Below are positions 37,568-45,958 of a stretch of 64,000 nucleotides of DNA, in pieces. Source of the stretch: CAVYVZ01 sp963772065 (GTDB lineage Bacteria > Acidobacteriota > Vicinamibacteria > Vicinamibacterales > UBA2999). The stretch spans positions 1-64,000 of the forward strand of contig CAVYVZ010000005.1 in the NCBI GenBank assembly GCA_963772065.1. Reading direction: 5' to 3'. How positions within the stretch are numbered: position 1 is the stretch's first letter; every line of letters starts with the position of its first letter. Made by a program: the position numbers and the translations under genes. The notes beneath the pieces were generated by a model that did not search any database, was not told the DNA's origin, and saw nothing but the letters and a program-made list of their open reading frames with translations.

Positions 37568-40207
37568 TTGGTCGCTCGCGCGATGCTACACGCTGGCTAT
37601 ATTGAGCCCGCGATGCGCATCGCAGAAGGCGCGAACGAGCCGGGTGCCGATCTCGTGGTGCGGTCACGATGCGAGCTCATACTCGGGATAGCAGCCAAGC
37701 GCATCGGTGACCTTGCAGTTGCCCGCCGCAGGATGCAACACGCAATGCATTTCGCTAGAGAGGCGGCTGACACTAACCAACAGGCATGGTCGCAACTGAG
37801 TCTCTTTCGATTGCTAGCAGAAGGAGAGCCTGAAGAACTGATCAGCGCTATGCTCGCCGAAACCCGACGACTCGTTACACAAGCCGGTGATCCGCACGCG
37901 GTAGCTTATCTTCATGACTCGGTGTCCCTCCTTGAAGCTCAGACTGGCAGACTGGACGAAGCACGGCGTCACCTTCAGATTGCAACATCAATAGTCGGGC
38001 GTTATCCGAATGCTTGGATTGAACAGGTTGTGCACACGAGCCGTCTCTGCCTCGCCTGCCTTGAGCGCGACGTTGCGAATGCCGCCAAGCACGCAAAGAA
38101 TGCTCGCAAGCTCAGTGATGTGACGGGCGGCTACAGTGATCAGTTTGTCGTGGACATAAATGAAGCCCATCTGAACATCTTTAGCGGGCGATTCGCTCGC
38201 GCCTATACCTCATTGCAGCGGGTCCTTAATCATGGTCGACGCTTCACGAAATTATCCGCGCTTGAAGAACTTGCTCGGATGCATTTTGCTTTGAACAGAT
38301 TGAACGATTGTGACCTCACGCTCGGCCTAATCGCCGACGCAGCAACGGATCCGTCGGTCGCAAACTGCTATCCGGCCCGCAGAGCCGCGATCACCCGCGT
38401 GAAGCTGTTCATGCGGCGCGGTCTGTTTCGGCAGGCAATCGACTATGCCCGCGGCGAACAAGTTCGAGCGCGCTCACTGGGCGACGGGCCCCTGTCCGCA
38501 GCCCTGGCGTTTCTCGAAGCGGACGCGCTGGCGCACGCCGGCGACCTCGGACGGGCCAATCTCAAGATCTTCGAAGCCGGCGAATGCGGAGCGACACTAT
38601 TTCGCGAATACGTCGGAACGTATTTCGAAACGTGCTCGCGCGTCCTCGAAGCCAACGCGTGCGACCTCGCACCGGCCCTGCGAGCTCGTGCGCACCGAAT
38701 CTGGCAGTCGGAAGGCAACGTGTGCGCAGTCGTGGAGGCGACCTCGCGCAACGACCAGCCGCAGGCCATCCAGGACGCAGCGCCCGAATGCCGATTCGAC
38801 CATCCCGCGTCGCGAATCGACGTGCAAGGCCATGCGCGCGTGACGGCTGCATACGTGCTCGACGCGGCATCAGCCGCCCTCGACCTGTGGTTCGCTCCGC
38901 GGCTCGTGGCTGCCGAGCTCCTCAACCTCGCCGCCGCGGCCGGGTGTGCCCCCCATATCAAAGTCGTCAATACCAGCACTCGGGTGGTGAGCTCCCCCGC
39001 GAAGCATGAGGAGGCCGAAGGCGTCGCCGTTCTCGGAATCACGGATGCGACGCGCATGGAACTGCGGTGCTCCCCCACCACCGACGTACTGGCGAATCTC
39101 GCAATGACGAGCATCCTTCGAATCGCTCGCGCCGTCGGCGCGCTCGCCGTCGCCCGGGCCGAAGAGCGCAACAGAGCCGCGCTCTGGCCAGCCGACCTCG
39201 CGTCGAATGACGAATCGCTCTTCATCTCGAGCGAGATGACCTCGCTCGCTGCCACGGCGCGAAAGGTGGCGCCGACCTCGATTCCGGTCCTCATCACCGG
39301 CGAAACCGGCACCGGCAAAGAAATCCTCGCGCGCGCGATCCACGCCGCGTCCACACGCGCCAAAGCGACCTTCCTGCCCTTCAACTGCTCGTCCGGTCCA
39401 CGCGAGATGATTGATCCACAACTGTTCGGCCATCGCCGCGGCGCATTCACCGGCGCGACCGAACATGCCTCCGGCGTCATCCGCGCCGCCGCCGGGGGCA
39501 CGCTCTTCCTCGACGAGATCGGCGACTCGCCGCTCGAAGTCCAGCCGAAGCTCCTGCGGTTCCTCGAGTCGGGAGAGGTCCACCCGGTCGGCGAACCGCT
39601 GCCCGTCAAGGTCGACGTTCGCGTGATTGCCGCCACCAACGTCGATCTCGATGCCGCTGTCTCCAGCGGCCGGTTTCGCGAGGATCTGTTCTACCGCCTC
39701 AACATCGTCCGCCTGCACCTCCCGGCGCTACGTGAACGTCGGGTCGAGATTCCAGTGTTCGCTCAGCACTACCTCCACAAGCACGCCCGCGACCTTGCGA
39801 AAGGAAACTTGCGTCTCGCCGAAGAAACGATGGAGTACCTGCTGGTCTACAGATGGCCCGGAAACGTGCGCCAGCTCGCGAACGAGATGCGCCGCCTCGC
39901 CGCCCTCGCCGAAACCGACGCCGTGCTCATGCCCGAGCACCTGTCTCCGCACATCGTCGCGTCGCGCCGCACCGTGCCGGCGTCCGAGCGGACGCTCGAC
40001 TCGAACGAGCTCGTCGTGCGCCTCGATCAACCGCTTGCCGCGGCCACAGAACACGTCGAACGCGCGATGATCCCCTACGCCCTGAGGCAGAGCGGCGGCC
40101 GCGTCGAAGAAGCGGCGCAGAAGCTGGGACTCTCGAGGAAGGGCCTCTACCTGAAACGCATGCGGCTCGGACTCGACCTACCCGAGGCGCAGCCAAAGAC
40201 CGCCTAG
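37568..40207 (+). CDS. Sigma-54-dependent activator with TPR-like N-terminus
   Basis: 879 residues from TTG 37568. The frame is open upstream to 37400 and that part is coding-like (LVPREFEAVQSLFNAGRFAD), so the true start is earlier; ATG 37432 is one frame off, which suggests a missing base. Residues 1-400 are helical repeats of TPR type, about 400-560 a GAF-like region, then the AAA+ domain: Walker A GETGTGKE, the sigma-54 contact motif GAFTGA, Walker B GGTLFLDEIGD, FREDLFYRLNIVRLHLPALR, and RWPGNVRQLANEM. A Fis-type HTH closes the protein (GGRVEEAAQKLGLSRKGLYL). No receiver domain. GC is low in the N-terminal half and high in the C-terminal half. It may control the subtilase/HD-GYP genes upstream. 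Confidence 0.88.
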   Translation: MVARAMLHAGYIEPAMRIAEGANEPGADLVVRSRCELILGIAAKRIGDLAVARRRMQHAMHFAREAADTNQQAWSQLSLFRLLAEGEPEELISAMLAETRRLVTQAGDPHAVAYLHDSVSLLEAQTGRLDEARRHLQIATSIVGRYPNAWIEQVVHTSRLCLACLERDVANAAKHAKNARKLSDVTGGYSDQFVVDINEAHLNIFSGRFARAYTSLQRVLNHGRRFTKLSALEELARMHFALNRLNDCDLTLGLIADAATDPSVANCYPARRAAITRVKLFMRRGLFRQAIDYARGEQVRARSLGDGPLSAALAFLEADALAHAGDLGRANLKIFEAGECGATLFREYVGTYFETCSRVLEANACDLAPALRARAHRIWQSEGNVCAVVEATSRNDQPQAIQDAAPECRFDHPASRIDVQGHARVTAAYVLDAASAALDLWFAPRLVAAELLNLAAAAGCAPHIKVVNTSTRVVSSPAKHEEAEGVAVLGITDATRMELRCSPTTDVLANLAMTSILRIARAVGALAVARAEERNRAALWPADLASNDESLFISSEMTSLAATARKVAPTSIPVLITGETGTGKEILARAIHAASTRAKATFLPFNCSSGPREMIDPQLFGHRRGAFTGATEHASGVIRAAAGGTLFLDEIGDSPLEVQPKLLRFLESGEVHPVGEPLPVKVDVRVIAATNVDLDAAVSSGRFREDLFYRLNIVRLHLPALRERRVEIPVFAQHYLHKHARDLAKGNLRLAEETMEYLLVYRWPGNVRQLANEMRRLAALAETDAVLMPEHLSPHIVASRRTVPASERTLDSNELVVRLDQPLAAATEHVERAMIPYALRQSGGRVEEAAQKLGLSRKGLYLKRMRLGLDLPEAQPKTA

Positions 40208-40316
40208 GGGCGACCGACATCATCGGCATAGAAGCATGATGCAACCGTCGGCACTCGCCTCGACCCTTACGCTTGGCGGCGCTGTCGTTTGCCAATCGCC
40301 AGCCTATAGTTGCCAG

Positions 40317-40705
40317 ATGGTACGACGCATTGCCGCCGCTGACCGGATGGACCGCGTCAAGTTCCGCTCCGAAGTGGAGTACCTCGATCACGTCGTGCAG
40401 CTCGCCATCTATTGCTGCCCGCATTGTGGGACGGGAGTTGAGTTCCAAGGACGACACTTCTTCGGAGCGTTCGACGCAGCATCCGTCGACGTCGCTGGCA
40501 CGCCGAGTTCGATACGGCGCGCCCATCGGCGGCTTTCGAACGGGCGCTTGAGTTCCACTGCCCTGGGTGTGCCGCACCGGTGCGGATCGTTTATGCGCAG
40601 ATGAGCGGCCTCTCGAAGACCGTTGATTGGGGTCTCCTCGAGGTTCTGGAGGCCACAACATGGCCGGACGCCGAGACAACGGGGCGAATAGACGCCTCCG
40701 ACTAA
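40317..40705 (+). CDS. Small double zinc-ribbon protein (frameshifted)
   Basis: About 129 residues when a one-base shift near 40490-40498 is bridged. First half: MDRVKFRSEVEYLDHVVQL, AIYCCPHCGTGVEFQGRHF, then GAFDAASVD. Second half: WHAEFDTARPSAAFERALEF, HCPGCAAPVRIVYAQMSGLS and VDWGLLEVLEATTWPD. Two Cys-x2-Cys pairs (CPHC and CPGC) would bind one zinc. The start could be 40317 or ATG 40347. I do not know the family; the paired knuckles suggest a metal-stabilised protein or nucleic-acid binder. The halves are not visible as one reading frame, so it is easily missed. Confidence 0.5.
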
Positions 40706-40728
40706 TCAGGGCGTTTCACCACAAGCTG

Positions 40729-41274
40729 CTAGCGCACGCTCGTGCGCTCTGATCGTTCGCCGCCCGCGCGCCGCAGAACCTCGCGCGCCTTCGCCAGGTG
40801 GTGGTCGTCGTGCTCGGCGAGAAAGTACAGCCAGTCGACCAGGCGAAGCGGACGGCGCAGCCTTGGATGCTCCGACGCGATGCCCGCTTCGTCGGCGCTC
40901 AGCGCTTCGAGCCGCCGAACGAGCTCCAGCCGCCGCGCGCGAAAGGAATCGAGCAGCTCCGTCGCCGAGCGATCGTTGTGATGCGCCTCGTACGTGCCGC
41001 GGTTCGTCATGTCGGCGGCGGACAGCACCGGCGCGCGCGCGAGGAACTCCTCGAGCCGCGTCATGTCGAGCGCATGCAGGTCGTCGAGGTGGCCGATGTG
41101 CTCCAGCGCCGACCACCCGCCCCGCGCGGTCCGCACTTCCGCATCCGTGAACTCCGCCACCAGCGCCGCCGCCCTCGCCGGCGTCCCGCGCAGCCGCTCC
41201 ACGATCCCGGGCAGTAGCTCCACGGCCCACTCGTGCTCGAATGTCCGCGCAGTCCAGGGCATCTGCTGCATCAT
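40729..41274 (-). CDS. DinB-family protein
   Basis: 181 residues, intact. The three metal-ligand histidines of the DinB fold appear in order: GGWSALEHIGHLDDLHAL (first), and the pair in WLYFLAEHDDHHLAKAREVL (last helix). It is of the 'DinB-like, ABC-type helix' group and paralogous in fold, not in close sequence, to the gene at 18355. The start MMQQMPWTARTFEHEWAVEL at 41274 is the first ATG; no strong ribosome site is seen. The function is unknown beyond family-level thiol transfer or damage response. Upstream lies a block of short repeats (41288-41410). Confidence 0.82.
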   Translation of the reverse strand: MMQQMPWTARTFEHEWAVELLPGIVERLRGTPARAAALVAEFTDAEVRTARGGWSALEHIGHLDDLHALDMTRLEEFLARAPVLSAADMTNRGTYEAHHNDRSATELLDSFRARRLELVRRLEALSADEAGIASEHPRLRRPLRLVDWLYFLAEHDDHHLAKAREVLRRAGGERSERTSVR

Positions 41275-41287
41275 CGTGTCCCGATCC

Positions 41288-41410
41288 TAAGGTCAGAGTC
41301 AGGCCAGAGTCGACTCTGACCTGACTCTGAGTCGACTCTGACCTGCCTCTGACCCTGACTCTGAGTCGACTCTGACTCTGAGTCGACTCTGACCTGACTC
41401 TGACCCTAAC
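41288..41410. repeat. Short-period inverted and tandem repeats, GAGTCGACTCTGAC type
   Basis: About 120 bases built almost entirely from the words CTGAC, GAGTC and GACTC. The palindromic core AGAGTCGACTCT or TGAGTCGACTCTGA recurs at least four times, separated by CTGACCTGACTCTGAC-like spacers. Each core can fold on itself and any two can pair. It fills the gap between the DinB start and the next plus-strand gene. Not a CRISPR array: units are too short and irregular. Confidence 0.85.
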
Positions 41411-41447
41411 TCGCGGACATCACCGATAACATGTCCGGGGAACCCCG

Positions 41448-41684
41448 GTGGCCTACATCCGCGTCGCGCAGGTGAAGAAGGACGAGCAGGGCGCCGAGAG
41501 CTTCGTCATCCTCGTCGCGCCCGACGAGCTCCACCCCACCATCACCCTCACCGGCACCCGCGTCCACGGCCCCTACACCGAGGCCGCCGTCCGCCAGCGC
41601 CTCGCCGAGCTCGAGGTCCCCGCCGAGGAGATCGAATCGCTCCTCCGCCACGCGCGCGACGAGGCGTCCAAGCGGCACCCGTGA
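41448..41684 (+). CDS. Small hypothetical protein (78 aa)
   Basis: Starts with GTG 41448 and reads MAYIRVAQVKKDEQGAESFV, LVAPDELHPTITLTGTRVHG, PYTEAAVRQRLAELEVPAEE and ends RHARDEASKRHP. A beta-strand-rich first half is followed by an amphipathic helix. I do not recognise a family. Coding-like codon use (strong G/C at third positions) supports it. There is no clear ribosome site; GGGGAACCCC lies just upstream. It may share a transcript with the tiny membrane peptide at 41760. Confidence 0.5.
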   Translation: MAYIRVAQVKKDEQGAESFVILVAPDELHPTITLTGTRVHGPYTEAAVRQRLAELEVPAEEIESLLRHARDEASKRHP

Positions 41685-41729
41685 CTGCGTATTGTCGAGA
41701 TGTGGCTCTGTAGTCCTGCTCGGCACCTA

Positions 41730-41745
41730 CCGATAGGCCTATCGG
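41730..41745. promoter_or_regulatory. 16-bp perfect palindrome upstream of a tiny membrane peptide
   Basis: CCGATAGGCCTATCGG is its own reverse complement and ends 14 bases before the ATG at 41760, just ahead of the ribosome site GAGGG. A repressor bound here would block ribosome or polymerase access; the RNA could also form a hairpin. No cognate regulator is identified. Confidence 0.45.
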
Positions 41746-41759
41746 TCGAGGGCAAAACC

Positions 41760-41831
41760 ATGAAAACGTTCCTTGCGGCCTACGGCTTCACGTCCGTCGC
41801 CCTGTTCCTGCTGATCTTCCTCGCCATCTGA
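41760..41831 (+). CDS. Tiny single-helix membrane peptide (23 aa)
   Basis: ATG 41760 to TGA 41831 encodes 23 residues: MKTFLAAYGFTSV followed by ALFLLIFLAI. It is one hydrophobic helix with a single Lys at the N-terminus, the form of bacterial small membrane proteins. GAGGG sits about 8 bases upstream and a 16-bp palindrome precedes it. No homology can be judged at this length. The support is the ribosome site plus the clean hydrophobic composition. Confidence 0.4.
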   Translation: MKTFLAAYGFTSVALFLLIFLAI

Positions 41832-41995
41832 CCGCCTGCGGGGGCGGACACGGGCGAAGCGGATTGCACGGAAATCGTGTCGCTCCATCGCCGCCGTATC
41901 TTTTTCGCGGAGGCGGGTGCACAATCACTTGAACGGCTGAGTAACGCTTCCGCCTCGGCCGGTCGATACGCGATTCAGGTATCCCAAAAAACAGA

Positions 41996-43802
41996 ATGCC
42001 CCTTCGCTCGGTCTCCCTGCGGGCGCAGCTGCTGGCTGCCTTCGTCATCGTGATCGTCGGCACCACCGCCGGCCTCACCTACGACGCCTACCGCACCAAC
42101 CTCGCGAAGCTCGAGGCCGAGGCGCGCGAGGACTCGGCGGTCGCCGCCGACGCCCGCGTCCAGGCGCTCAACCGCATGCTCGCCAACCGGCAGCGCCGCA
42201 CCGAAGGGTTCCTCGCCGGCGCGAAGCGACCTCTGCGGCGAGGCGAGCGCGCCGGGACGGATCGCCTGGGCGCCCGACTGCATGCAGCCGATGCTCAACG
42301 CCTTCCGCGCCGCCGAAGGCGCCTCGGGCGCCGCAATCACCTACCAGGATCAGCTCGTCGCCGCCTCCGGCGCCGAGGTGCCGAAGGAGCCGCCAAGCCG
42401 CGACGCCCTCGCGCGCATCACCTGGATCGCGGGGCGTCCGGCCTACGTGATGCGCGCGTCGAGAGACGGTCTCGTCATGCTCGTGCAGTACGGCAGCAGC
42501 GAGGTGGCGTCCATCTTCCGCGACAAGTCGAGCCTCGGCGCGCGCGGCGAAGTGTTCCTCATGGACGCGAACGGCCGCTTCCTCACGGCGCCGCGCTACG
42601 GCGTGGGAGGCGTCAGCACGCCCCCGGGCGCGCGCGACGTGGAGCCGGTGGCGGCCTGCCGCTTGAGCGCCGGCGAGCTGCTCGACGTCGACTATCGCGG
42701 CATCAAGACGCTGCACGCCTACGAGCCCGTCCCCACTATCCAGGGCGCGTGCGTGGACGCGCACGTCAACTGGGAGGAGGTGCTGCAGCCGGCGGAAGAC
42801 CTGCGCGACCGCCTCCTCATGCGCGGGCTCGTCTTCATCCTCGCCGGCGCGCTCTACTCGCTGGTGGCGTCGCACGGCATCGCCAAGCCCGTGCAGCGGC
42901 TGGCGCGCGCCGCGCGCGGGCTGCGCGCGCGCCTCGACGAGCCGATTCCCGTCGACGGCCCGTCGGAGGTGCAGGCGCTCGGCCTCGCCCTGCGCGAAGC
43001 CTCGACCGACCTGGCGGCGCTCGTCGGCCGCGAGCAGACGGCCCGCCGCGAGGCGCAGGCGGCCAACCGCGCGAAAGACCGCTTCCTCGCCGCCGTCACC
43101 CACGAGCTGCGCACGCCGCTGACCGCCATCCTCGGATGGACGCACATCGTGCGGGCGCAGAAGCCGCGCGACACGGCGTTCGACCGCGGCCTCGACGCGA
43201 TCGAGCGCAACGCGCAGACGCAGCACCGCCTGATCGAAGACCTCCTCGACGTCTCGCGCATCGTCACGGGCCGGCTCCGGATCGATCGCCAGATCGTCAT
43301 GCTCGCGGCGGTGGTCGATCGCGCGCTCGACGCGATCCGCCCGCAGGCCGAGGGGAAGCAGATCGGCGTGCAGACGCTCGTCGAGAATCCGATGCTGGCG
43401 GTGGCCGGCGACCCGATGCGCCTCGAGCAGGTGGTGCTGAACCTGGTGGCCAACGCCGTGAAGTTCAGCCGCCCCGGCGGCAGCGTGCTCGTGACGGTCA
43501 TGCGCGCCGGAACCGAGGTGCAGATCTCGGTGCGCGACGACGGCGAAGGCATCAGTCAGGATGCGCTGCCGCACGTCTTCGACTGGTTCTGGCAGGGCGA
43601 GTCGCCGCCCGGGCGCGAATCATCGGGGCTCGGCCTCGGCCTCGGCATCGTCCGGCAGCTCGTCGACAGCCACGGCGGCTCCGTCCGCGCCGAAAGCGAC
43701 GGCCCCGGCCTCGGCTCGCGCTTCATCGTCACGCTGCCGCTCGTCTCGGAGTCCAGCGTCGAAGCCGGCATCGCATCCGAGGCGCCCCGCCAGATCATGT
43801 AG
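41996..43802 (+). CDS. Membrane sensor histidine kinase (frameshifted)
   Basis: About 600 residues. ATG 41996 gives MPLRSVSLRAQLLAAFVIVI with a first helix at about 9-30. A one-base shift near 42225 lies in the sensor domain (30-270), which resembles a dCache/CHASE-type outer domain (SLGARGEVFLMDANGRFLTA). A second helix (GLVFILAGALYSLVASHG) is followed by a HAMP-like linker, then HisKA with the phospho-accepting His in VTHELRTPLTAILG, and HATPase_c with NLVANAVKF (N box), DDGEGIS (G1) and SGLGLGLGIVRQLVD (G2). Orthodox kinase length. No response regulator is adjacent, so the partner must lie elsewhere. Confidence 0.87.
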
Positions 43803-43826
43803 CCGCGCCCGGCTACGACCCGCTAC

Positions 43827-45848
43827 TTACGGAACGACCGAGAGCTTGTCGAAGACGGCCGTTGCCAGGCCGGTGGTCGTATGGCTGCTGACCGCGAGCC
43901 CGACGAGGACGTTCGCGGGCATCCCGGTGCCGCCGCCGGCAAACGTCCGCGTGCCGATGTTCGCCCACGACGAGCCGTCCGGCGACACGGCAGCGGTGAT
44001 CGAGGCGCCCGTGCGCGTCAGCCGGACCCATCGCGGCGCCGAGCCGGTGCCGCCCGCGACGGTCGACGTGGTCCCGCCGCTCGTGAGCCGATGCTGGAAC
44101 GCGAGGCTGTCCTTCCTGACGAGCATGAATGCGTTCGCGGCGTTCGACGCGGTCGACGCACGGATCATCACGCCGCCCTTCACCAGCGTCTGCGCGCCCG
44201 TGAGCGACGCCACGCGGGCGGTGATGTGCCCGTCGCCCGAGAGCCATCGATACGAATAGCGGAACGCGTCGCTGGTGCCGTTGACGTCGGCGCCGGCGCC
44301 GCTCACGGTCCACGTTCCACCGCCCTCCGATGCGGAACCGGGCACGCCGACGCTGCCGATATCGCGCGAGTACCAGCCTTGCGGCCGTGGCGGCTGCGGC
44401 GGCGGCGGCGTCCCGTCCGATCGGACCGCGCGGATGGCGTCGGCGCTGATCGTGCCGGGGCCGCTCAGCGAGCGGGACATGAGGACCTTGGCGAACCCGG
44501 CGTAATTGAAGTCCCACGTCCCGAGCAGGTTCCACCGGCCGCCGTCGATGCGCTGGTCCTTCCTGCCGTCGAAGAGCCGCGTTCCCCCTTCTCTGTCGTA
44601 CACGCGGTACGAGGCGGCCGCCGTCCGCGTGCTGTTGGACGTCCACCAGGCGTAGACGTGGTAGCGCCCGGGCTGCGGGACGTACCAGAAGAACTGGGCG
44701 CCGTCGTTCATCGGCCCCGCACCGGTGGTCACATGCTGGTTGTTCAGGATCGTCCCGAAGGCGGCAGCCGGAAGCCAGTTGGAGGTGACGCTGGACCGCG
44801 ATCGCAGGAGATCGTTGTTGGCGTTGTCGTTGTCGACGATCGTCTCGCCCTGCGTCGAGACCATGCTGAGGCCGAAGTTCTGGCCGAGGAACACCTCGTA
44901 GATGCCGGCGAGCGCCTCGGCGTAGTCCTTACGGTTCGCGGCCGTATCCCGGAGGCCGGCGTAATGATGCTCGAACTGCACCCCGCACACGTCGATCGAC
45001 TCGCCGTCGGCGCCGCAGGCGTGCTTCTTCACGTTGAACCCGCCGCGGAAGTAGGGCTGCCCGGAGAGTGGCGCCCTGTCCTGCGCGCTGGGAACCGAGG
45101 GGTACATGGCGCTCGCCGTCAAGGTGCCAAGCGCCGTGGGGCCGCGGAGCAGCGCGGAAAACGGCCGCGGCGAATCCTCCGAAAAGATGCGAATCGTGCT
45201 CGTGTCCTCGTACGCCGCGCCGGCGTCGAGCTGCGCATCCGACAGCCGGAGGTCCGAGCCCGACAGCCGGTAGCCGACCTCGATCCGCGCGACGCCGTGC
45301 CCGTGGCCGTGCAGGTCGGTGTACCACCCCTTCCCGAACCGGGTCACGGCGGCGCGCTTGGCCACGTCGATGAAGTCGTGATAGTCGCGCCAGGCTTCCC
45401 CAGCCGCCGCATCACCGCAGGCGCCGCCCATCAGCGTGCGGTTCGCCTCGAGCTTGAGGCGGTCGAGCCGGTTGATGATGACGTGCGGGTGCCGGCCGGT
45501 CCGGGTGAAGAACTCGATGGCGATCCGCCGGGCGAGCTCCTGCGTGAACCAGTCGGTGGACGTCGAGAAGCCATCTTCATCCACGGAGTTGGCGCAGGCT
45601 GCGGCGGTCCGATCGCGGATCAGCGTGGCCGGCGGCCGCAGGCTTCCGCCGTGCGGCGCGGAAAAGATCGCCGGCGAGTTCCCGGCGATGTACTCGATGT
45701 AGCTGCTGCCCGAATAGCTTCCGGATCCGAAGTAGCTCCTCCCGGGCGTGAACGGTTCCGGGGGAATGGTCGCCTCGCCCGCTCCTGCCGCCAGTGTGCC
45801 GGCGAGCATGATCCAGACACGACTCCGCCAAGACCCGTGCAATCGCAT
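43827..45848 (-). CDS. Secreted N-formylglutamate-amidohydrolase-like protein with golvesin-like and concanavalin-like modules
   Basis: 673 residues, intact. Signal peptide about 1-26. The first module (about 50-340) resembles N-formylglutamate amidohydrolase: PAIFSAPHGGSLRP, HPHVIINRLDRLKLEANRTL and YTDLHGHGHGVARIEVGY carry the metal-ligand His and substrate Arg pattern. The second module (about 345-480: IVDNDNANNDLLRSRSSVTS, FFWYVPQPGRYHVYAWWTSN, DGGRWNLLGTWDF) is a golvesin-C/xly-type carbohydrate-binding-like domain. A Pro linker (PPPPQPPRPQ) leads to a DUF1349/concanavalin-like sandwich (about 485-673: VKGGVMIRASTASNAANAFM, VRLTRTGASITAAVSPDG). It probably acts on a surface polymer or formyl-amino compound outside the cell; the combination is uncommon. 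It is convergent with the kinase gene. Confidence 0.8.
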   Translation of the reverse strand: MRLHGSWRSRVWIMLAGTLAAGAGEATIPPEPFTPGRSYFGSGSYSGSSYIEYIAGNSPAIFSAPHGGSLRPPATLIRDRTAAACANSVDEDGFSTSTDWFTQELARRIAIEFFTRTGRHPHVIINRLDRLKLEANRTLMGGACGDAAAGEAWRDYHDFIDVAKRAAVTRFGKGWYTDLHGHGHGVARIEVGYRLSGSDLRLSDAQLDAGAAYEDTSTIRIFSEDSPRPFSALLRGPTALGTLTASAMYPSVPSAQDRAPLSGQPYFRGGFNVKKHACGADGESIDVCGVQFEHHYAGLRDTAANRKDYAEALAGIYEVFLGQNFGLSMVSTQGETIVDNDNANNDLLRSRSSVTSNWLPAAAFGTILNNQHVTTGAGPMNDGAQFFWYVPQPGRYHVYAWWTSNSTRTAAASYRVYDREGGTRLFDGRKDQRIDGGRWNLLGTWDFNYAGFAKVLMSRSLSGPGTISADAIRAVRSDGTPPPPQPPRPQGWYSRDIGSVGVPGSASEGGGTWTVSGAGADVNGTSDAFRYSYRWLSGDGHITARVASLTGAQTLVKGGVMIRASTASNAANAFMLVRKDSLAFQHRLTSGGTTSTVAGGTGSAPRWVRLTRTGASITAAVSPDGSSWANIGTRTFAGGGTGMPANVLVGLAVSSHTTTGLATAVFDKLSVVP

Positions 45849-45958
45849 GGGCGCTCCCTGGATTTCTGAGAGTGGAGTGCGCCGAACCTAAGCGCGACCG
45901 TAGGGTAGCACTGGCACTGGTGAGCAGTGCACGGAAAAAGACGAACGGAGGTGTTGAG

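Noticed and set aside
41288..41410. CRISPR array or attachment site
   Set aside because: Repeats are short, irregular and self-complementary, with no fixed spacer length and no cas or integrase genes near.
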